Part shown: one piece after another, positions 33,866 through 45,653 of the stretch | Numbering within the stretch: position 1 is the first letter of the stretch | Layout: each line of letters starts with the position of its first letter | Notes under the pieces: generated by a model | Databases searched by the model: none | What the model was told of the DNA's origin: nothing | Seen by the model: the letters and a program-made list of their open reading frames with translations, nothing else | Origin: Hydrangea macrophylla | Taxonomy: Eukaryota; Streptophyta; Magnoliopsida; Cornales; Hydrangeaceae | Direction: 5' to 3' | DNA length: 64,000 bases | Assembly (NCBI GenBank): GCA_033977485.1 | Contig: CM066997.1 | Span: forward strand, 77,160,634 to 77,224,633 | Made by a program: the position numbers and the translations under genes

Positions 33866-34195
33866 TGTAGACACCCCATTTTGTCGGCTATCAGATTTAG
33901 GAGACCCATAGCTTGGTGGTTCACAATGATCGTAAAAGACTCAAAAGGACTCCTGGAAGTCAGCTCTATCTCTCAGAATGCTCAGATTGACCAAAATGCC
34001 CCTGAAAGCCCGAAGACTCCCAGATTTGGTCCCGAAGTTCTGAAAACATGCTATGTCGTAATAAAAATGATAAAATGAGTTTTTAAGTAAAACTGGATGA
34101 AATCGTCAGCTTCCAGAGACCCCCGGAAGTCCCGGAAGTTCCCCGAAAGTCCCCGTTGACCGGTTTGACCAAGGTTTGACCAGGTTTGACCAGAG
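33866..34195 (+). repeat. 5' LTR of T, first piece
   Basis: It starts TGTAGACACCCCATTTTG and matches 52007-52336 closely. It breaks at 34195 inside an array of TTTGACC repeats, where element A inserted; the LTR resumes at 42726. The short frame 33851-34078 has a near-identical counterpart inside 51794-52219, as expected for LTR sequence rather than a gene. Confidence 0.92.
34191..34195. repeat. Left target-site duplication of A (CAGAG)
   Basis: CAGAG occurs at 34191-34195 and again at 42721-42725, exactly flanking element A. The uninterrupted LTR copy has a single CAGAG at this point (near 52341). Confidence 0.95.
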
Positions 34196-35554
34196 TGATC
34201 TTGTCAGAATCAAGATATAAAAGTATTCTTTACTTTTCAAAGGATTTGCAGTGTGGAAGTAAAGGTCGAACCCACAGAGATTGATTACTACAACTACTTA
34301 ATTTTAAAACCTAAGTCTAATTAATTAGGAAAAACGGAGTTTGATTTGGATTTAATTAAACTAATAACAATAAAAATAAATCTAAACTATGAAAGCAATT
34401 AAAATTGTTTTAATAAATATTTAAGGGAACCTAGGATTGCAAATCCACCACTAGTTTCATAATAGGAATATCTATGAATTACTTTAGCTTATTACATTGG
34501 ATGAATATAGGGAATTGTAGCTACAAGCCCAATTCCTCCGACAAGAAGATAATCATGGTTCAAGCACCAACATAATCCATCTGCGGATAGCACGAATTAT
34601 CTCACACTAAACTAGGGTTGTGATCTAATCCATCTAACCTAGGCATAGACTATTCGGATACTTGATAGCACGAATCAATAAAGCACCATCACATGTAAAC
34701 AATCTAAACAAGCACAGCAAGAATAGATCGTTGAGCACATCACAGTCAAAATAGATCTAAGACAAGAATAAATTCTGAAAGCAATGATTTAATCACTAGA
34801 AATACGATTTATTAATAAAAATCCTCTCAACATGTGACTGTCATCCATACATAATAAAACTAAAATAAATACATAAAATACTCCCTATTACTCATCTAGG
34901 GCTTCATTGAAACCCTAGATCAATGATCTAGCCGTCCATGGAAGTAGTAGATAGCAAGAGGTTGATGGAGGAGGCCATGGAAACCCTTGGTCTTCTTCTT
35001 CTTCTCCTTGCTTCCCTCCCTTCAATGGCTGGAAGTATGGTTGTAGAATGTGTGTATAATAATTGCCAACCCTCTAATTAAAGTAAAATAGAGTTTAAAT
35101 AGATTTACAACATGTTTTGGAAGCCTTTACAACTCGAAACGGACTGAAACGCATGTAATTTACAGTCTGGACGTCGTTTAGCAGTCTCGTTTGCACAGGA
35201 GTCTTCAGTATACTGAAATACGCAACTTTGGTTTTTGGGCATATCGCGCGAGCGGGTCGCGCGAGCGCGACATTTGGCTTTCGCGCGCGCGGATCGCGCG
35301 AGCGATTATTGGTTCTCGCGCGAGCGGATCGCGCGAGCGATTTCTCGGATTTCGCGGGCGCGGGTCGAGCGCGCGACTTGGTTTTTTCAGCTTCTTTTCT
35401 TCTGCTTTTTCACCCTGTTTAGCCTGGTTTAGTTGATTTCTTCCAAAACCTGTCAGAAACTAGAAAACAGAGTAAAAATATACAAAAACAGAATAAAAAG
35501 GTACTAACAAATGCTCGTTACGGCGTATAAATAGGATTTGTTCTCTCCCGATCA
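34196..35554 (-). repeat. 3' LTR of A
   Basis: On the minus strand it runs from TGATCGGGAGAG (35554) to CTGACAAGATCA (34196), 1359 bp, with inverted ends TGATC/GATCA. A TATTTAAA box lies at 35101-35094, with the CG-rich motif cluster (35243-35377) just upstream of it. PPT sequence GTTTGGGGGTG abuts at 35555-35565 (minus strand). The frames 35191-35436 and their shadows are translations of the motif cluster. Confidence 0.93.
35243..35377 (-). promoter_or_regulatory. TCGCGCGAGCG motif cluster in A LTR (long version)
   Basis: About seven copies of TCGCGCGAGCG or close variants lie in 135 bp, starting about 140 bp upstream of the TATTTAAA box. The other LTR (42435-42542) lacks two 13-bp units. 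The cluster is extremely CpG-rich in an AT-rich surround. Confidence 0.7.
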
Positions 35555-35565
35555 CACCCCCAAAC

Positions 35566-37755
35566 CTACATTTTGCTAGTCCTCGAGCAAAACTAAAATA
35601 AAAACTACTAATAAAAAATCTATTCCATTTTCGTATGGATCACGATTGCATTTAGCGTATGCAACAAGCCTTTTAAACCCCTAGGTGTCCCTAGTCGGAC
35701 GAGTGAAGTCTCGTGAGGGTTCTCGTCAACAAGTTACCCACAACCATCTTTATTAACTTAAAATTTTAAAAACTTTTATTAAAACGAAAAACATAAAATT
35801 CAATACTCCTTATTATACAACAAAGATTCGAAATAGAATAACGAACATAAAGAAACGGAATCAAACGTCTACCTACATCATGAAGAACAATCTCAAGCAC
35901 ATACATCGTATAAATCAATAGAGTTTCTCATAAAATCGCACGTGTGTGATATGGTAGTCAAATAAACACGCGTATGTCATAAACTTGGAATATAACTCGG
36001 ATGACCATCTAACTATGTCTTGACTACGAATCTCACAATGTTAATTACACTCTAAAATGAAACACTCAGAAACAGGTGTAATTTTTCTAATATATGGGAG
36101 CAAAGGAAATATATTTTCAAAACAAGAAATGCTCACATATGACTCGAAAAAGACGCATGACACGAAAAACAGTAGTCTCATGGATAAGATGCCAATAATC
36201 AAGAGAAATTAATCATTACCATGTTTTAATCCCTCTCCCATCGTTTTCATATCCAAACCATGTTTCCAAGGATCAAATAGGACTTTTAAAGGTTGTAATG
36301 TGGCTCAGGTAATGAAAAAGGATAGAACGGATTAATTGGGTAGATTTAGAATGGCATTATAAGGCATGTTCGATCTCTTTCATTCATCTTTTCTACCAAC
36401 TTTTCATCTTTTCTTTCTCTCCATTCCTTTTCATTCATTTTCTTTCATTTTTTTTTTATTTTCAACCCTTTTTCCTCTTTATTTTTTTTTCAATCTTTTC
36501 TTTTCCTTTTCGTTGCTTTTGAAACGAATATTCAATAATTAACAAGGCAAACCCCAAACATCAACTTATCTTCTTTTTCTTCTTCTTCTCAATCACACAT
36601 CGCCTTAACAACACTAAAAGGTGACGAATCTTTCAGTGGTGAACTCCAAGTTGGTCAAGTTGGAGCAAAAACAAGGATAATGGTAATTTAAGAAAGAAAT
36701 GGCATTTCAATGGCTCAAAGGGCGAACTAAGGAAAAAAAAAATTTCATTTATCGGTCGGCAGTAAACAAAGAAGGCCTAAAATCATGTCCTATGGTTTAT
36801 ATGGTTCTTCAATATTTACGACGGAAGATTATTTAGCATGGTAACGAATATTTTAACTTGATTATCAACCAAAGCAAGAATAAGGAGACTAAACAACAAG
36901 TAGATGCGCTATTTCAATGAAATTCGACAAACACAATGTATTTATAACCCTCTAAATAGAAACGATAGGCTCAAAAGCTCACCGAGTTTAGTCTCCACCA
37001 TGTGTTATCTAGAAATCCGAATCATATTTTAGTTCACAACCAACATGTATTCAAGCGACTACGTGCAGTGCATAAGTTAGTGTGCAAATCTATGATATAA
37101 AACTACGATTCAAACAATACATAACTTAAAACATTACATACATAACTTCAGCAAATGTTTAATCACATCTTCCCTTGTTTATCATTCTATAACAAATCAC
37201 ATTACATAACAAGAAGTATCGACTAGCGATTGCAAAACCGTAGGTAATATCGTCACACTTATTTAAAAAATTTTAAAGTTTTGCATAAAAATAATGTGCA
37301 TGGTGTGTGCATACCCCCAAACCTAAACCTTTCATTGTCCCTAATGAAACAATAAAATGAAAGAAAGGAGAGTACAGAAGGATACCTCGATCTAGACAAG
37401 CATAGAGCAGGTGAACACAAAGGAATATGGCTATAAAGTTCAATGTTACCTGTTACTTCTTAATAAAAGAAAACAAACTAGCAAAAGAATATTAAAAGGA
37501 AAAGAAACAGAAATATAAAATAGAAATTGAAAAACTAATCCAAATTAAACTAAACTATCAAATGGAAAAGAAATAAACGAAAAAGTATAAATCTAATAAG
37601 GAAAACAATAACTAACACGATCTAAAATGGCTTAATAAACAAAAACAAAAACAAAAACATTATCAGAACAAGTATGGGAGAAGGATACAGAAAACAAAAG
37701 AAAAAAAACAGAAATTGGGGAAATCGCGCGAGCGGCCGTCGCGCGCGCGAATTCC

Positions 37756-37800
<45 letters not shown>

Positions 37801-38195
37801 ATCTCGCGCGAGCGAGGTACCTCGCGCCCGCGAAATGAGGCGCGAGGAACTACTGAGGCATCATATAAAAGAAAAGGAAAGAAAAATACTAAGGGGCACT
37901 CTCGCGCCAGCGGGCCGCGCGAGCGACGTCTCGCGCGAGCGGGCCGCGCGAGCGAGACGTCGCGCGAGCGGGCCGCGCGCGCGAGATTGGTTTCTTCCAC
38001 TTTTTGATTAAAATTATGTATATATTATTAAAATAACTTAATTCCAACCCCCAAACCTGTCCAACATGTCCAAAACAGACACAAACAGACCCAAAAACGT
38101 CCAAAAATAAGAAAAACGAATGAAATAAAGCTTGGGTTGCCTCCCAAGAAGCGCTAACTTTTACGTCTTTAGCTAGACCGTTCTAGCTCAAGATT
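35566..38195 (-). other. 3' non-coding region of A (pol missing)
   Basis: About 2.6 kb lie between the gag-protease stop and the polypurine tract, where Athila-type elements carry RT, RNase H and integrase. Here there is only AT-rich, stop-dense sequence. It contains A-, T- and pyrimidine-rich tracts (36400-36500), two CCCCCAAACCTA strings (near 35558 and 37312) like the polypurine tract complement, a 38-nt T run (37760-37797), and a second set of TCGCGCGAGCG motifs (37722-37984). Open frames here come from the motif runs. Confidence 0.8.
37722..37984. repeat. Internal TCGCGCGAGCG motifs and poly-T of A
   Basis: About ten motif copies (GCGCGAGCG, often as GCGAGCGGGCCGCGCGAGCG-type pairs) flank a run of 38 T (37760-37797). 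The same motif family fills the LTR clusters of A, so it is present at three places in the element. Confidence 0.75.
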
Positions 38196-40901
38196 TTATG
38201 GAGGCCGTATATCGGACTGTGTACCCCTAAGGATGTCAGGTAGAGCTCGATGGTAAGCAGAAATAACATCGCTTTGAATTAAATCGATTAACGGTTTGTC
38301 ATTATGTTCGAATCGATTTCTTACCTTCCGAGTAGATTCCGCATTAGGGTCCACGGGATTAGGATTCATCCACTCATCATCGTCCGCTATATTGTTTTCC
38401 CCACTCACCTTTATTGCTTTAATAGGCTCACTATTCCGTGTTACCTCACCTTCCACCTCACATAGGAAATCGTCGTTTTTAGGAGGTTGATCCATAGCAT
38501 TAAAAACGTTTAATTTTAGATTCATGTTCCCAAATGACACTTTCATTACCCCCGTCCGACAGTTAACACGTGCGTTGGCGGTTGCTAAGAATGGACGGCC
38601 TAAGATGACAGGAGTATGTTTCCTAACATCTAGCACGGGTTCAGTGTCAAGGACCATGAAGTCGACAGGATAATAGCATTTATCAACTTTAACCAAGACG
38701 TCCTCGACGATTCCTCTAGGAATTTTAATAGAACGATCCGCTAATTGTATAGTAGCGGCCGTAGGTTTCAGTTCACCTAATCCTAGTTGTTGATAGACGT
38801 GATAAGGTATGAGATTAACACTAGCTCCTAAGTCAAGGAGAGCCCTATGAATGGTAGTGTCACCTATGACACATGAAATCGTAGGCGTACCGGGATCCTT
38901 ATACTTCGGAGGAGCGTGTTGGAATACAGAGCTTACTTTTTCCGTGAGAAAGACCTTTTTAGGAGTATGACTCCGTATTTTGCGCTTTTGTGTACAAAGG
39001 TCTTTTAGACATTTAGCATAGGCGGGTATTTGTTTTATAGCATCGAGGAAAGGAATATTTATTTTGACTTGTTTAAATACCTCGAGTATATCCTCAACCT
39101 TAGACTTTTTATTTGTAATATTAGACGGTTCCTCAACGTTAGGTGGATATGGCATTCTCGGAGTATAATTCGTTGGGACCGATTCTTTATCTTTTTGAAT
39201 TCTATTTTGGCTCATGTCCTCACCCGTCTCTTTATTAGAGTTAATATTCATACCTTTCACATTCCCCTTCGGAATTTCTATTACCTCCTCCTCTCGGGTA
39301 GTCAACCTAGTTGAGACGGCGTTCACTTGTTCATTCGACCCCTTAACCTCATATTGTCCCTTAGGATTTTGGATTGTTTGACTAGGCAACGTCCCCTCGT
39401 TTCTACGACTTACTACAGTAGCTAGTTGTCCCATTTGGGATTCAAGCTTCGCAATGGATTGCGTATGAGAGTACACTATTTGTGCTTGTGCCTGAACTTG
39501 CGTTTCAATAGTCTTAAGGGACGCCAACACCTTTTCCTCAAAAATATTTCCCCTTGAAGGATTAGCATTAGGAGGCGGTTGTTGGTATTGGTTAGGTTGG
39601 AACTGAGGTCGATACGCATTAGGAAAATTAGTCGCCTCGTTAGGATTATTATTGTTATTTTTCCACGAGAAGTTAGGATGGTTTCTCCATGGCGCATCCG
39701 GATTATTAGTAGTTGCATTATAATTATTTCGTGGGTATTGTTGAATAGAATGAATGTGTTGCTCCACGAATTCCGGAAATTGACTCGCCGATGGACATGC
39801 AAGTATCGAATGTGAAGGATCAGAACATAATGCACAAATTTCTCGAGCGGGTGAGGCTGTCGTTTGGTTCATCGTTAGAAGTCGGTCAAGTTTGTTAGAT
39901 AGTTCTTTTATTTCAATTGATTGACTTGACTCGAATTTTACATCCCTCCTAGGTTGATTCAGATATCCTTCCGAACGGACAGACACCGTTTGGTGCATCG
40001 AATTCTCGCTTAACGTTTCAAATATTTTCCAGGCCTCATCGGCGCTTTTGTGTAGGAAAGTTCCCGCACAAACGGCATCGACGGTATTCCGGACCGAGGG
40101 AATAAGCCCCTCATAAAAGACCTGAACAAGTTGCCACTTAGGAACTTGATGATGTGGACACGAGCGTAATAATTCTTTAAATTTTTCCCACGTGTCGTAA
40201 AGTGATTCCCCATCTTGCATTACAAAATTGGTTATGGATTTTCTTATCTGATTTGTACGCATAATCGGGAAAAACTTTTGTAAAAATGCGGTGTGTAAGT
40301 CTTCCCATGTTCTAATAGTGTTTGGCTCCAAAGATTGGAGCCAATATTTAGCTTTGTCCTTTAATGAGAATGGAAAGAGCCGCATTTTTAATTCATCATC
40401 AGTAAGATTTTGAATTTTCAAAGTAGAACATATATCTTGAAAATCTCCTAAGTGTTTATATGGATCTTCATTTAAACGGCCATGGAAAGATGGAAGCAGC
40501 GAGATGGTAGACGACTTTATCTCAAAGTGAGATGCCGTCGCCTCCGGTAATTCAATACATGTTTGTGGTGTGTAAGTCGTAGGAATAAAATAATCTTTAA
40601 GTGGAGGAGGTGGTGGTATATTAGGATTATTCATATTAGCTCCGTTGTTATTTTGATTGTTATTGTTATTTCCACCGTCAGCCATTTTAATCGGTTTAAT
40701 TTGAAAAGTTCGAGTTTTCCTTATCCGTTCACGGGTACTCTGAATTTCGGCCTCAAACAACGACGACGGAATCGGAGTTGATTCGTCGTCTTGCAACCTA
40801 GCTCTAGAAGCTTGGGTTGTGGACTTACGAGTTCTTAAGGTACGTTCAAGTTCAAGATCGAAAGATTTTAAATCTGGTTTATTTGAACGTGTACCTAACA
40901 T
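38196..40901 (-). CDS. gag: Gag-protease polyprotein of element A
   Basis: An intact 901-residue frame. Residues about 1-130 form a charged leader followed by an N/P-rich linker (NNNNNQNNN, PPPPPLKDYF). A retrotransposon gag capsid domain lies at about 135-330, with LSLKDKAKYW-like FSLKDKAKYWLQSL, RTWEDLHTAFLQKFFP and a CPHHQVPKWQLVQVFYEGL block. A CCHC-type knuckle CALCSDPSHSILAC is near 356-369. After a Q/N-rich linker comes an aspartic protease with ALLDLGASVNLIPY (about 686-699) and PVILGRPFLATANARV (about 780-795). DLGA in place of D-S/T-G-A is usual in many plant gypsy proteases. The frame ends shortly after, with no RT. The start is the first ATG, about 490 nt from the primer site. The closest relatives should be Athila gag proteins. 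Confidence 0.92.
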   Translation of the reverse strand: MLGTRSNKPDLKSFDLELERTLRTRKSTTQASRARLQDDESTPIPSSLFEAEIQSTRERIRKTRTFQIKPIKMADGGNNNNNQNNNGANMNNPNIPPPPPLKDYFIPTTYTPQTCIELPEATASHFEIKSSTISLLPSFHGRLNEDPYKHLGDFQDICSTLKIQNLTDDELKMRLFPFSLKDKAKYWLQSLEPNTIRTWEDLHTAFLQKFFPIMRTNQIRKSITNFVMQDGESLYDTWEKFKELLRSCPHHQVPKWQLVQVFYEGLIPSVRNTVDAVCAGTFLHKSADEAWKIFETLSENSMHQTVSVRSEGYLNQPRRDVKFESSQSIEIKELSNKLDRLLTMNQTTASPAREICALCSDPSHSILACPSASQFPEFVEQHIHSIQQYPRNNYNATTNNPDAPWRNHPNFSWKNNNNNPNEATNFPNAYRPQFQPNQYQQPPPNANPSRGNIFEEKVLASLKTIETQVQAQAQIVYSHTQSIAKLESQMGQLATVVSRRNEGTLPSQTIQNPKGQYEVKGSNEQVNAVSTRLTTREEEVIEIPKGNVKGMNINSNKETGEDMSQNRIQKDKESVPTNYTPRMPYPPNVEEPSNITNKKSKVEDILEVFKQVKINIPFLDAIKQIPAYAKCLKDLCTQKRKIRSHTPKKVFLTEKVSSVFQHAPPKYKDPGTPTISCVIGDTTIHRALLDLGASVNLIPYHVYQQLGLGELKPTAATIQLADRSIKIPRGIVEDVLVKVDKCYYPVDFMVLDTEPVLDVRKHTPVILGRPFLATANARVNCRTGVMKVSFGNMNLKLNVFNAMDQPPKNDDFLCEVEGEVTRNSEPIKAIKVSGENNIADDDEWMNPNPVDPNAESTRKVRNRFEHNDKPLIDLIQSDVISAYHRALPDILRGTQSDIRPP

Positions 40902-41361
40902 AAACTAAAACAAAGAAAAAGAAACTAAAAACAAAAACTGACTCAACAAAAGAAAAACAAATAGCAAGCAATCACGCAACTAAGATAACAAGCATTCAAC
41001 TACTGTGATGCATGAAAATTATCCTGTAATGCAATGACCGCGTCAAGCCCAGCGCCCCGGGTTTCCTAGCTAATGCAGTGCAATTAACCCTAAACTAATG
41101 CAAATAGTGCGTCACAGCGCCCTGACTTACAGCGGTTTAAAGCGAATTCCAAAGGAAGCAATTTATTTAATTTTTATTTATTTTATTTTTGCGTAAGCTC
41201 CTTTGATGCAATTAGCTGCTCCACTCGGAAACGTTGACTACAAAATAATAAAAAAAAACAAGTTAGTAACTAAAGACAAAAACAGAAAATAAGAAGAATA
41301 AAAACTAATCTAATATTTACGAATTAACTAAACTACGATTATAAAACTAAGAGTAGTAATG

Positions 41362-41382
41362 CAATCCCCGGCAACGGCGCCA
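41362..41382 (-). other. Primer binding site of A (tRNA-Asp type)
   Basis: On the minus strand TGGCGCCGTTGCCGGGG begins five bases inside the 5' LTR. This sequence is the standard Athila primer site, complementary to tRNA-Asp. Confidence 0.9.
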
Positions 41383-41387
41383 AAAAT

Positions 41388-42720
41388 TGATCTTGTCAGA
41401 ATCAAGATATAAAAGTATTCTTTACTTTTCAAAGGATTTGCAGTGTGGAAGTAAAGGTCGAACCCACAGAGATTGATTACTACAACTACTTAATTTTAAA
41501 ACCTAAGTCTAATTAATTAGGAAAAACGGAGTTTGATTTGGATTTAATTAAACTAATAACAATAAAAATAAATCTAAACTATGAAAGCAATTAAAATTGT
41601 TTTAATAAATATTTAAGGGAACCTAGGATTGCAAATCCACCACTAGTTTCATAATAGGAATATCTATGAATTACTTTAGCTTATTACATTGGATGAATAT
41701 GGGGAATTGTAGCTACAAGCCCAATTCCTCCGACAAGAAGATAATCATGGTTCAAGCACCAACATAATCCATCTGCGGATAGCACGAATTATCTCACACT
41801 AAACTAGGGTTGTGATCTAATCCATCTAACCTAGGCATGGACTATTCGGATACTTGATAGCACGAATCAATAAAGCACCATCACATGTAAACAATCTAAA
41901 CAAGCACAGCAAGAATAGATCGTTGAGCACATCACAGTCAAAATAGATCTAAGACAAGAATAAATTCTGAAAGCAATGATTTAATCACTAGAAATACGAT
42001 TTATTAATAAAAATCCTCTCAACATGTGACTGTCATCCATACATAATAAAACTAAAATAAATACATAAAATACTCCCTATTACTCATCTAGGGCTTCATT
42101 GAAACCCTAGATCAATGATCTAGCCGTCCATGGAAGTAGTAGATAGCAAGAGGTTGATGGAGGAGGCCATGGAAACCCTTGGTCTTCTTCTTCTTCTCCT
42201 TGCTTCCCTCCCTTCAATGGCTGGAAGTATGGTTGTAGAATGTGTGTATAATAATTGCCAACCCTCTAATTAAAGTAAAATAGAGTTTAAATAGATTTAC
42301 AACATGTTTTGGAAGCCTTTACAACTCGAAACGGACTGAAACGCATGTAATTTACAGTCTGGACGTCGTTTAGCAGTCTCGTTTGCACAGGAGTCTTCAG
42401 TATACTGAAATACGCAACTTTGGTTTTTGGGCATATCGCGCGAGCGCGACATTTGGCTTTCGCGCGCGCGGATCGCGCGAGCGATTATTGGTTCTCGCGC
42501 GAGCGATTTCTCGGATTTCGCGAGCGCGGGTCGCGCGCGCGACTTGGTTTTTTCAGCTTCTTTTCTTCTGCTTTTTCACCCTATTTAGCCTGGTTTAGTT
42601 GATTTCTTCCAAAACCTGTCAGAAACTAGAAAACAGAGTAAAAATATACAAAAACAGAATAAAAAGGTACTAACAAATGCTCGTTACGGCGTATAAATAG
42701 GATTTGTTCTCTCCCGATCA
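41388..42720 (-). repeat. 5' LTR of A
   Basis: 1333 bp, matching 34196-35554 almost exactly. It is 26 bp shorter because two 13-bp motif units are missing at 42435-42542. The TATTTAAA box is at 42293-42286. The CAGAG target duplication follows at 42721-42725. Confidence 0.95.
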
Positions 42721-42725
42721 CAGAG

Positions 42726-45632
42726 TTTGACCAAGTTTGACCAAGTTTGACCAAAATCGTCCAAATTCACCGGAATCATTAGAAAAGTATTAAAATGAGA
42801 ATCGAGCGAAAACGTCGGCTCCTGGGAGCTCCCGAAGGTTCCCAGAACTTCCCGGGAATCCCAGGTTTGACCAGTTTGACCAAGATTTGACTTTGGAATC
42901 GGGGCACCGAAACAATTTTCAAATATTTTTCATGGATACTAGAGGTCAACAGCTTTCCGAAGGTATATCGCACATAATTTTCGAATTTAAAACGAGTTTA
43001 TTATGAATTTCCAAAGGCGAAAAAGGCGATCAAATCGGCTTTTATCGCGAATACCGTAAAACTTTTCAAAGTGACCTATCCCCGAACTATTTTTTATGTA
43101 GAGTAGACTCCATTACCTTTCCAACGGTATATCACAACCTCAATTTGGAGTTCGTATGCATTTTCTGTGAATTTTGGACAAAATAGGGCCTTTTCGCGAA
43201 TACCGGAACCTCTGGGGGCCTAAATGTAATTTTTTGGGCTTCTGAGGAGCAGTGCCGCCGCGGCACTCAACCCTCGCAGAGTCCATTTTTGTAATTTTTT
43301 TGGGGGTCCAAATTGTTAATTGAAAGCCAAAACGACATAGTTTTATGTTCACAGTTGTTTAGGACCAATGGGAGTACTTCTAAAACCCCAAAACCACCCC
43401 AAATTGGCCTATTTAAACCCTCCATTGCTCTTCATTTTGGGGGGGCCAAGTGCAAAGCTTGAAAAGTTGTAGAGAAGAAGAGAGATAGAGATAGGTTTAG
43501 AAGAGAGAAAGGGAGCTTCTCCCATTGATTTTCCATAAGAAAGTGAGTTTTATTCTTGTTTTCTTCCATCATCCTTCTATATACTTCACATTCAAAGTCC
43601 ACTCCAACCCTCATTCTTGAGCATTCATGAGATAGGAAGCTACTTCCATGTCCAAATGTCAAAATCTATGAGTGAAACACCAAGCTACAAGTCCAAAATC
43701 ACATTGATTATCATCTATTGATTGCTATTTACTTGCTTTGATTATATATATGTTCATCTCTCATTATCTCATTTCTTTTTCTTTTCTTTATTTACTTACT
43801 AGTTCATCATCATCTAAGTGATGACATGAAGTTTGGGGTGAGTGAATCCTTATGGATAGTATCTCTTGACCTCAAAAATATGTTTGATAGATGATGATCA
43901 TAACCTCAATACTTTCAAGGTATTCTTGAAATGTATTGAAGTTATGTTCAAAAACAAAAATAAATCTCTCCAACAATCTTGGAGGTTCTTGATGATGAGT
44001 TTAATGTTGACATTTTAAGTGGCTATAATCCTTATTGAGTATTGAAAATGTGCTTTCAAAACATCTATTTCAAAACCCCTCTCAATCCCTCTCATTTGGT
44101 TTCAAGAAACAAAACTTTGTTTTCTCCAAAATCTTCAAAACAATGAGTCAAAATAGTGAGTGAGTTGAGCTCAAAGATTTCTCTAGAACTCAATACTCAA
44201 CATATGGATGCAAGGCCACTTGGAAAGTCTTCCTAACTCATTGGAGAACACCCATGATTTTTGGTTTGACTTGGAAGTACTTGGAAATGGTCCATTTGGA
44301 TCCCAATATTCCTTCCAAACATTCTGATTTTTCTGTCACAGCAGCTAGGTCCACTTCCAACCTCTTTTACAGAAAACGTTTCCAATATGGGTGGTCCTAA
44401 CTTATTTTTCCCTTCAAATTCAATGTCTTAGGGAACTTTCTGTATAAAATGGGCCCTTAGATCATTCTTTTTCATTTTCTAATATTTTCTAACATTTCAG
44501 TCGACAGTACGGACTCTGTTTCTGAGTGACCTGTGTTGTTTATATGATTTCTCTCAATATGTGATAGCTATTCAAGATTGGCCTTTTGGGTTGTGTTCTA
44601 GACACAATAAGGAACATCTCCATAAAAAATCATGCATTGAAAACATTCCTAACCCCTCTTTTCAATTTCCAAAAGATGATGCTACTGTTCTGTCCACTAT
44701 TTACAGCAAGCACATTTTAACTTTCATTCTTTGATTTGATGCTTATATGCATTCCAAATTAGTTCATATCTTAGGAAGTAGTTCATACTACATTTTTACA
44801 TATCCCATATTGATTTCATCCATCCATTCATACACATTTTAGACTTCTAAGTCATTCTAGAAATCCATGTACACAAAACACACTACAACCTTTGCACATT
44901 TTAGATACATACATTGCATTCATGCAAGATTTTGGGTTTTTGTAACTCTTAATCTAAGAAGATTATAAGGAATGATCATGATCACACGTTCATGCTCCCC
45001 TCGACCTAATCATCCTTTCTCATCCGTCCCAAGGATTGAGAGATCTTCTATTCTCAAAGATTAACATGCATCATCCTAGCTTGCTAAGCATCCTTGTTTT
45101 CTTTGACTATTTGTTTCAAGAACAATTCATGTCCCCCTTTAGATTAGGAAGTCTTGATTATTTGATACATGGTTAGACTATTTTTCCTAAGTTTATTTGT
45201 GTGATCTTTCACTTTACATTGTATGATATTTGACTTAGATCTTATGAATGATATCTTATCTTTAGATCTTCCATTTCAAGATTCTTATGTGATGTAATAT
45301 ACTATCATAGTATTAATTGCCGAACCAAACATAGTATAAGATGATTATTTGGATGCTAATTGAGGCCCGTCGAGAGACGGGGCGAGTTGAGGGTGTTTTA
45401 GTCGCGACAAAGGCTCCTTCCTCTCTCGTACCAAAACCCCGAACCAAGTTCTTTGGTTATGAAGGGCCAGTGCCCTTTATCCATTTGGGTGAGTCAAATT
45501 AGGTTTCTTGGTTCCTTAAAGACCAAGTGGCGACTCTGTATCTGTTTTCAACAGACCTATTTTCTTTCTTTGATTCAAATCAATTTCAAAACAATCTCAA
45601 ACAAGAGAAGTGGTCCACTTCCGGTGTCCACA
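42726..45632 (+). repeat. 5' LTR of T, second piece
   Basis: It continues the LTR after element A and ends CCGGTGTCCACA at 45632. A single palindrome AGTGCCGCCGCGGCACT lies at 43251-43267, upstream of a TATTTAAA box at 43410-43417. It pairs with 52342-55322. A block near 45363-45640 (GGCCCGTCGAGAGACGGGG, CCAAGTGGCGACTC) is typical of the ends of this LTR type. Frames 43432-43662 and 45453-45677 recur in the other LTR and are not genes. Confidence 0.93.
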
Positions 45633-45635
45633 ATC

Positions 45636-45653
45636 TGGCGACTCCACTGGGGA
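45636..45653 (+). other. Primer binding site of T
   Basis: TGGCGACTCCACTGGGGA lies three bases after the LTR end. It resembles the primer site used by Tat/Ogre elements; I take the primer to be an arginine tRNA but cannot confirm the isoacceptor. Confidence 0.8.

Larger units (their letters stand above)
34196..42720 (-). mobile_element. Young Athila-like gag-protease element A (minus)
   Basis: An 8525-bp element with LTRs at 34196-35554 and 41388-42720, a perfect 5-bp target duplication, a primer site for tRNA-Asp, one intact 901-codon gag-protease frame, and a polypurine tract. There is no RT, RNase H, integrase or env-like frame between the stop of gag-protease (38196) and the 3' LTR. By eye the LTRs differ by about five substitutions and two 13-bp length changes, so it inserted recently. 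It is non-autonomous but may be mobilised by a related element. Confidence 0.93.

Noticed and set aside
35191..35436. Arginine/serine-rich frames (three overlapping), and their counterparts at 42383-42602 and 37632-38104
   Set aside because: They are translations of the TCGCGCGAGCG motif cluster in every frame, one with a poly-lysine/phenylalanine run from poly-T; no protein is implied.
39476..39835. 119-residue minus frame inside the gag-protease gene
   Set aside because: A shadow of the intact 901-codon frame in another register.
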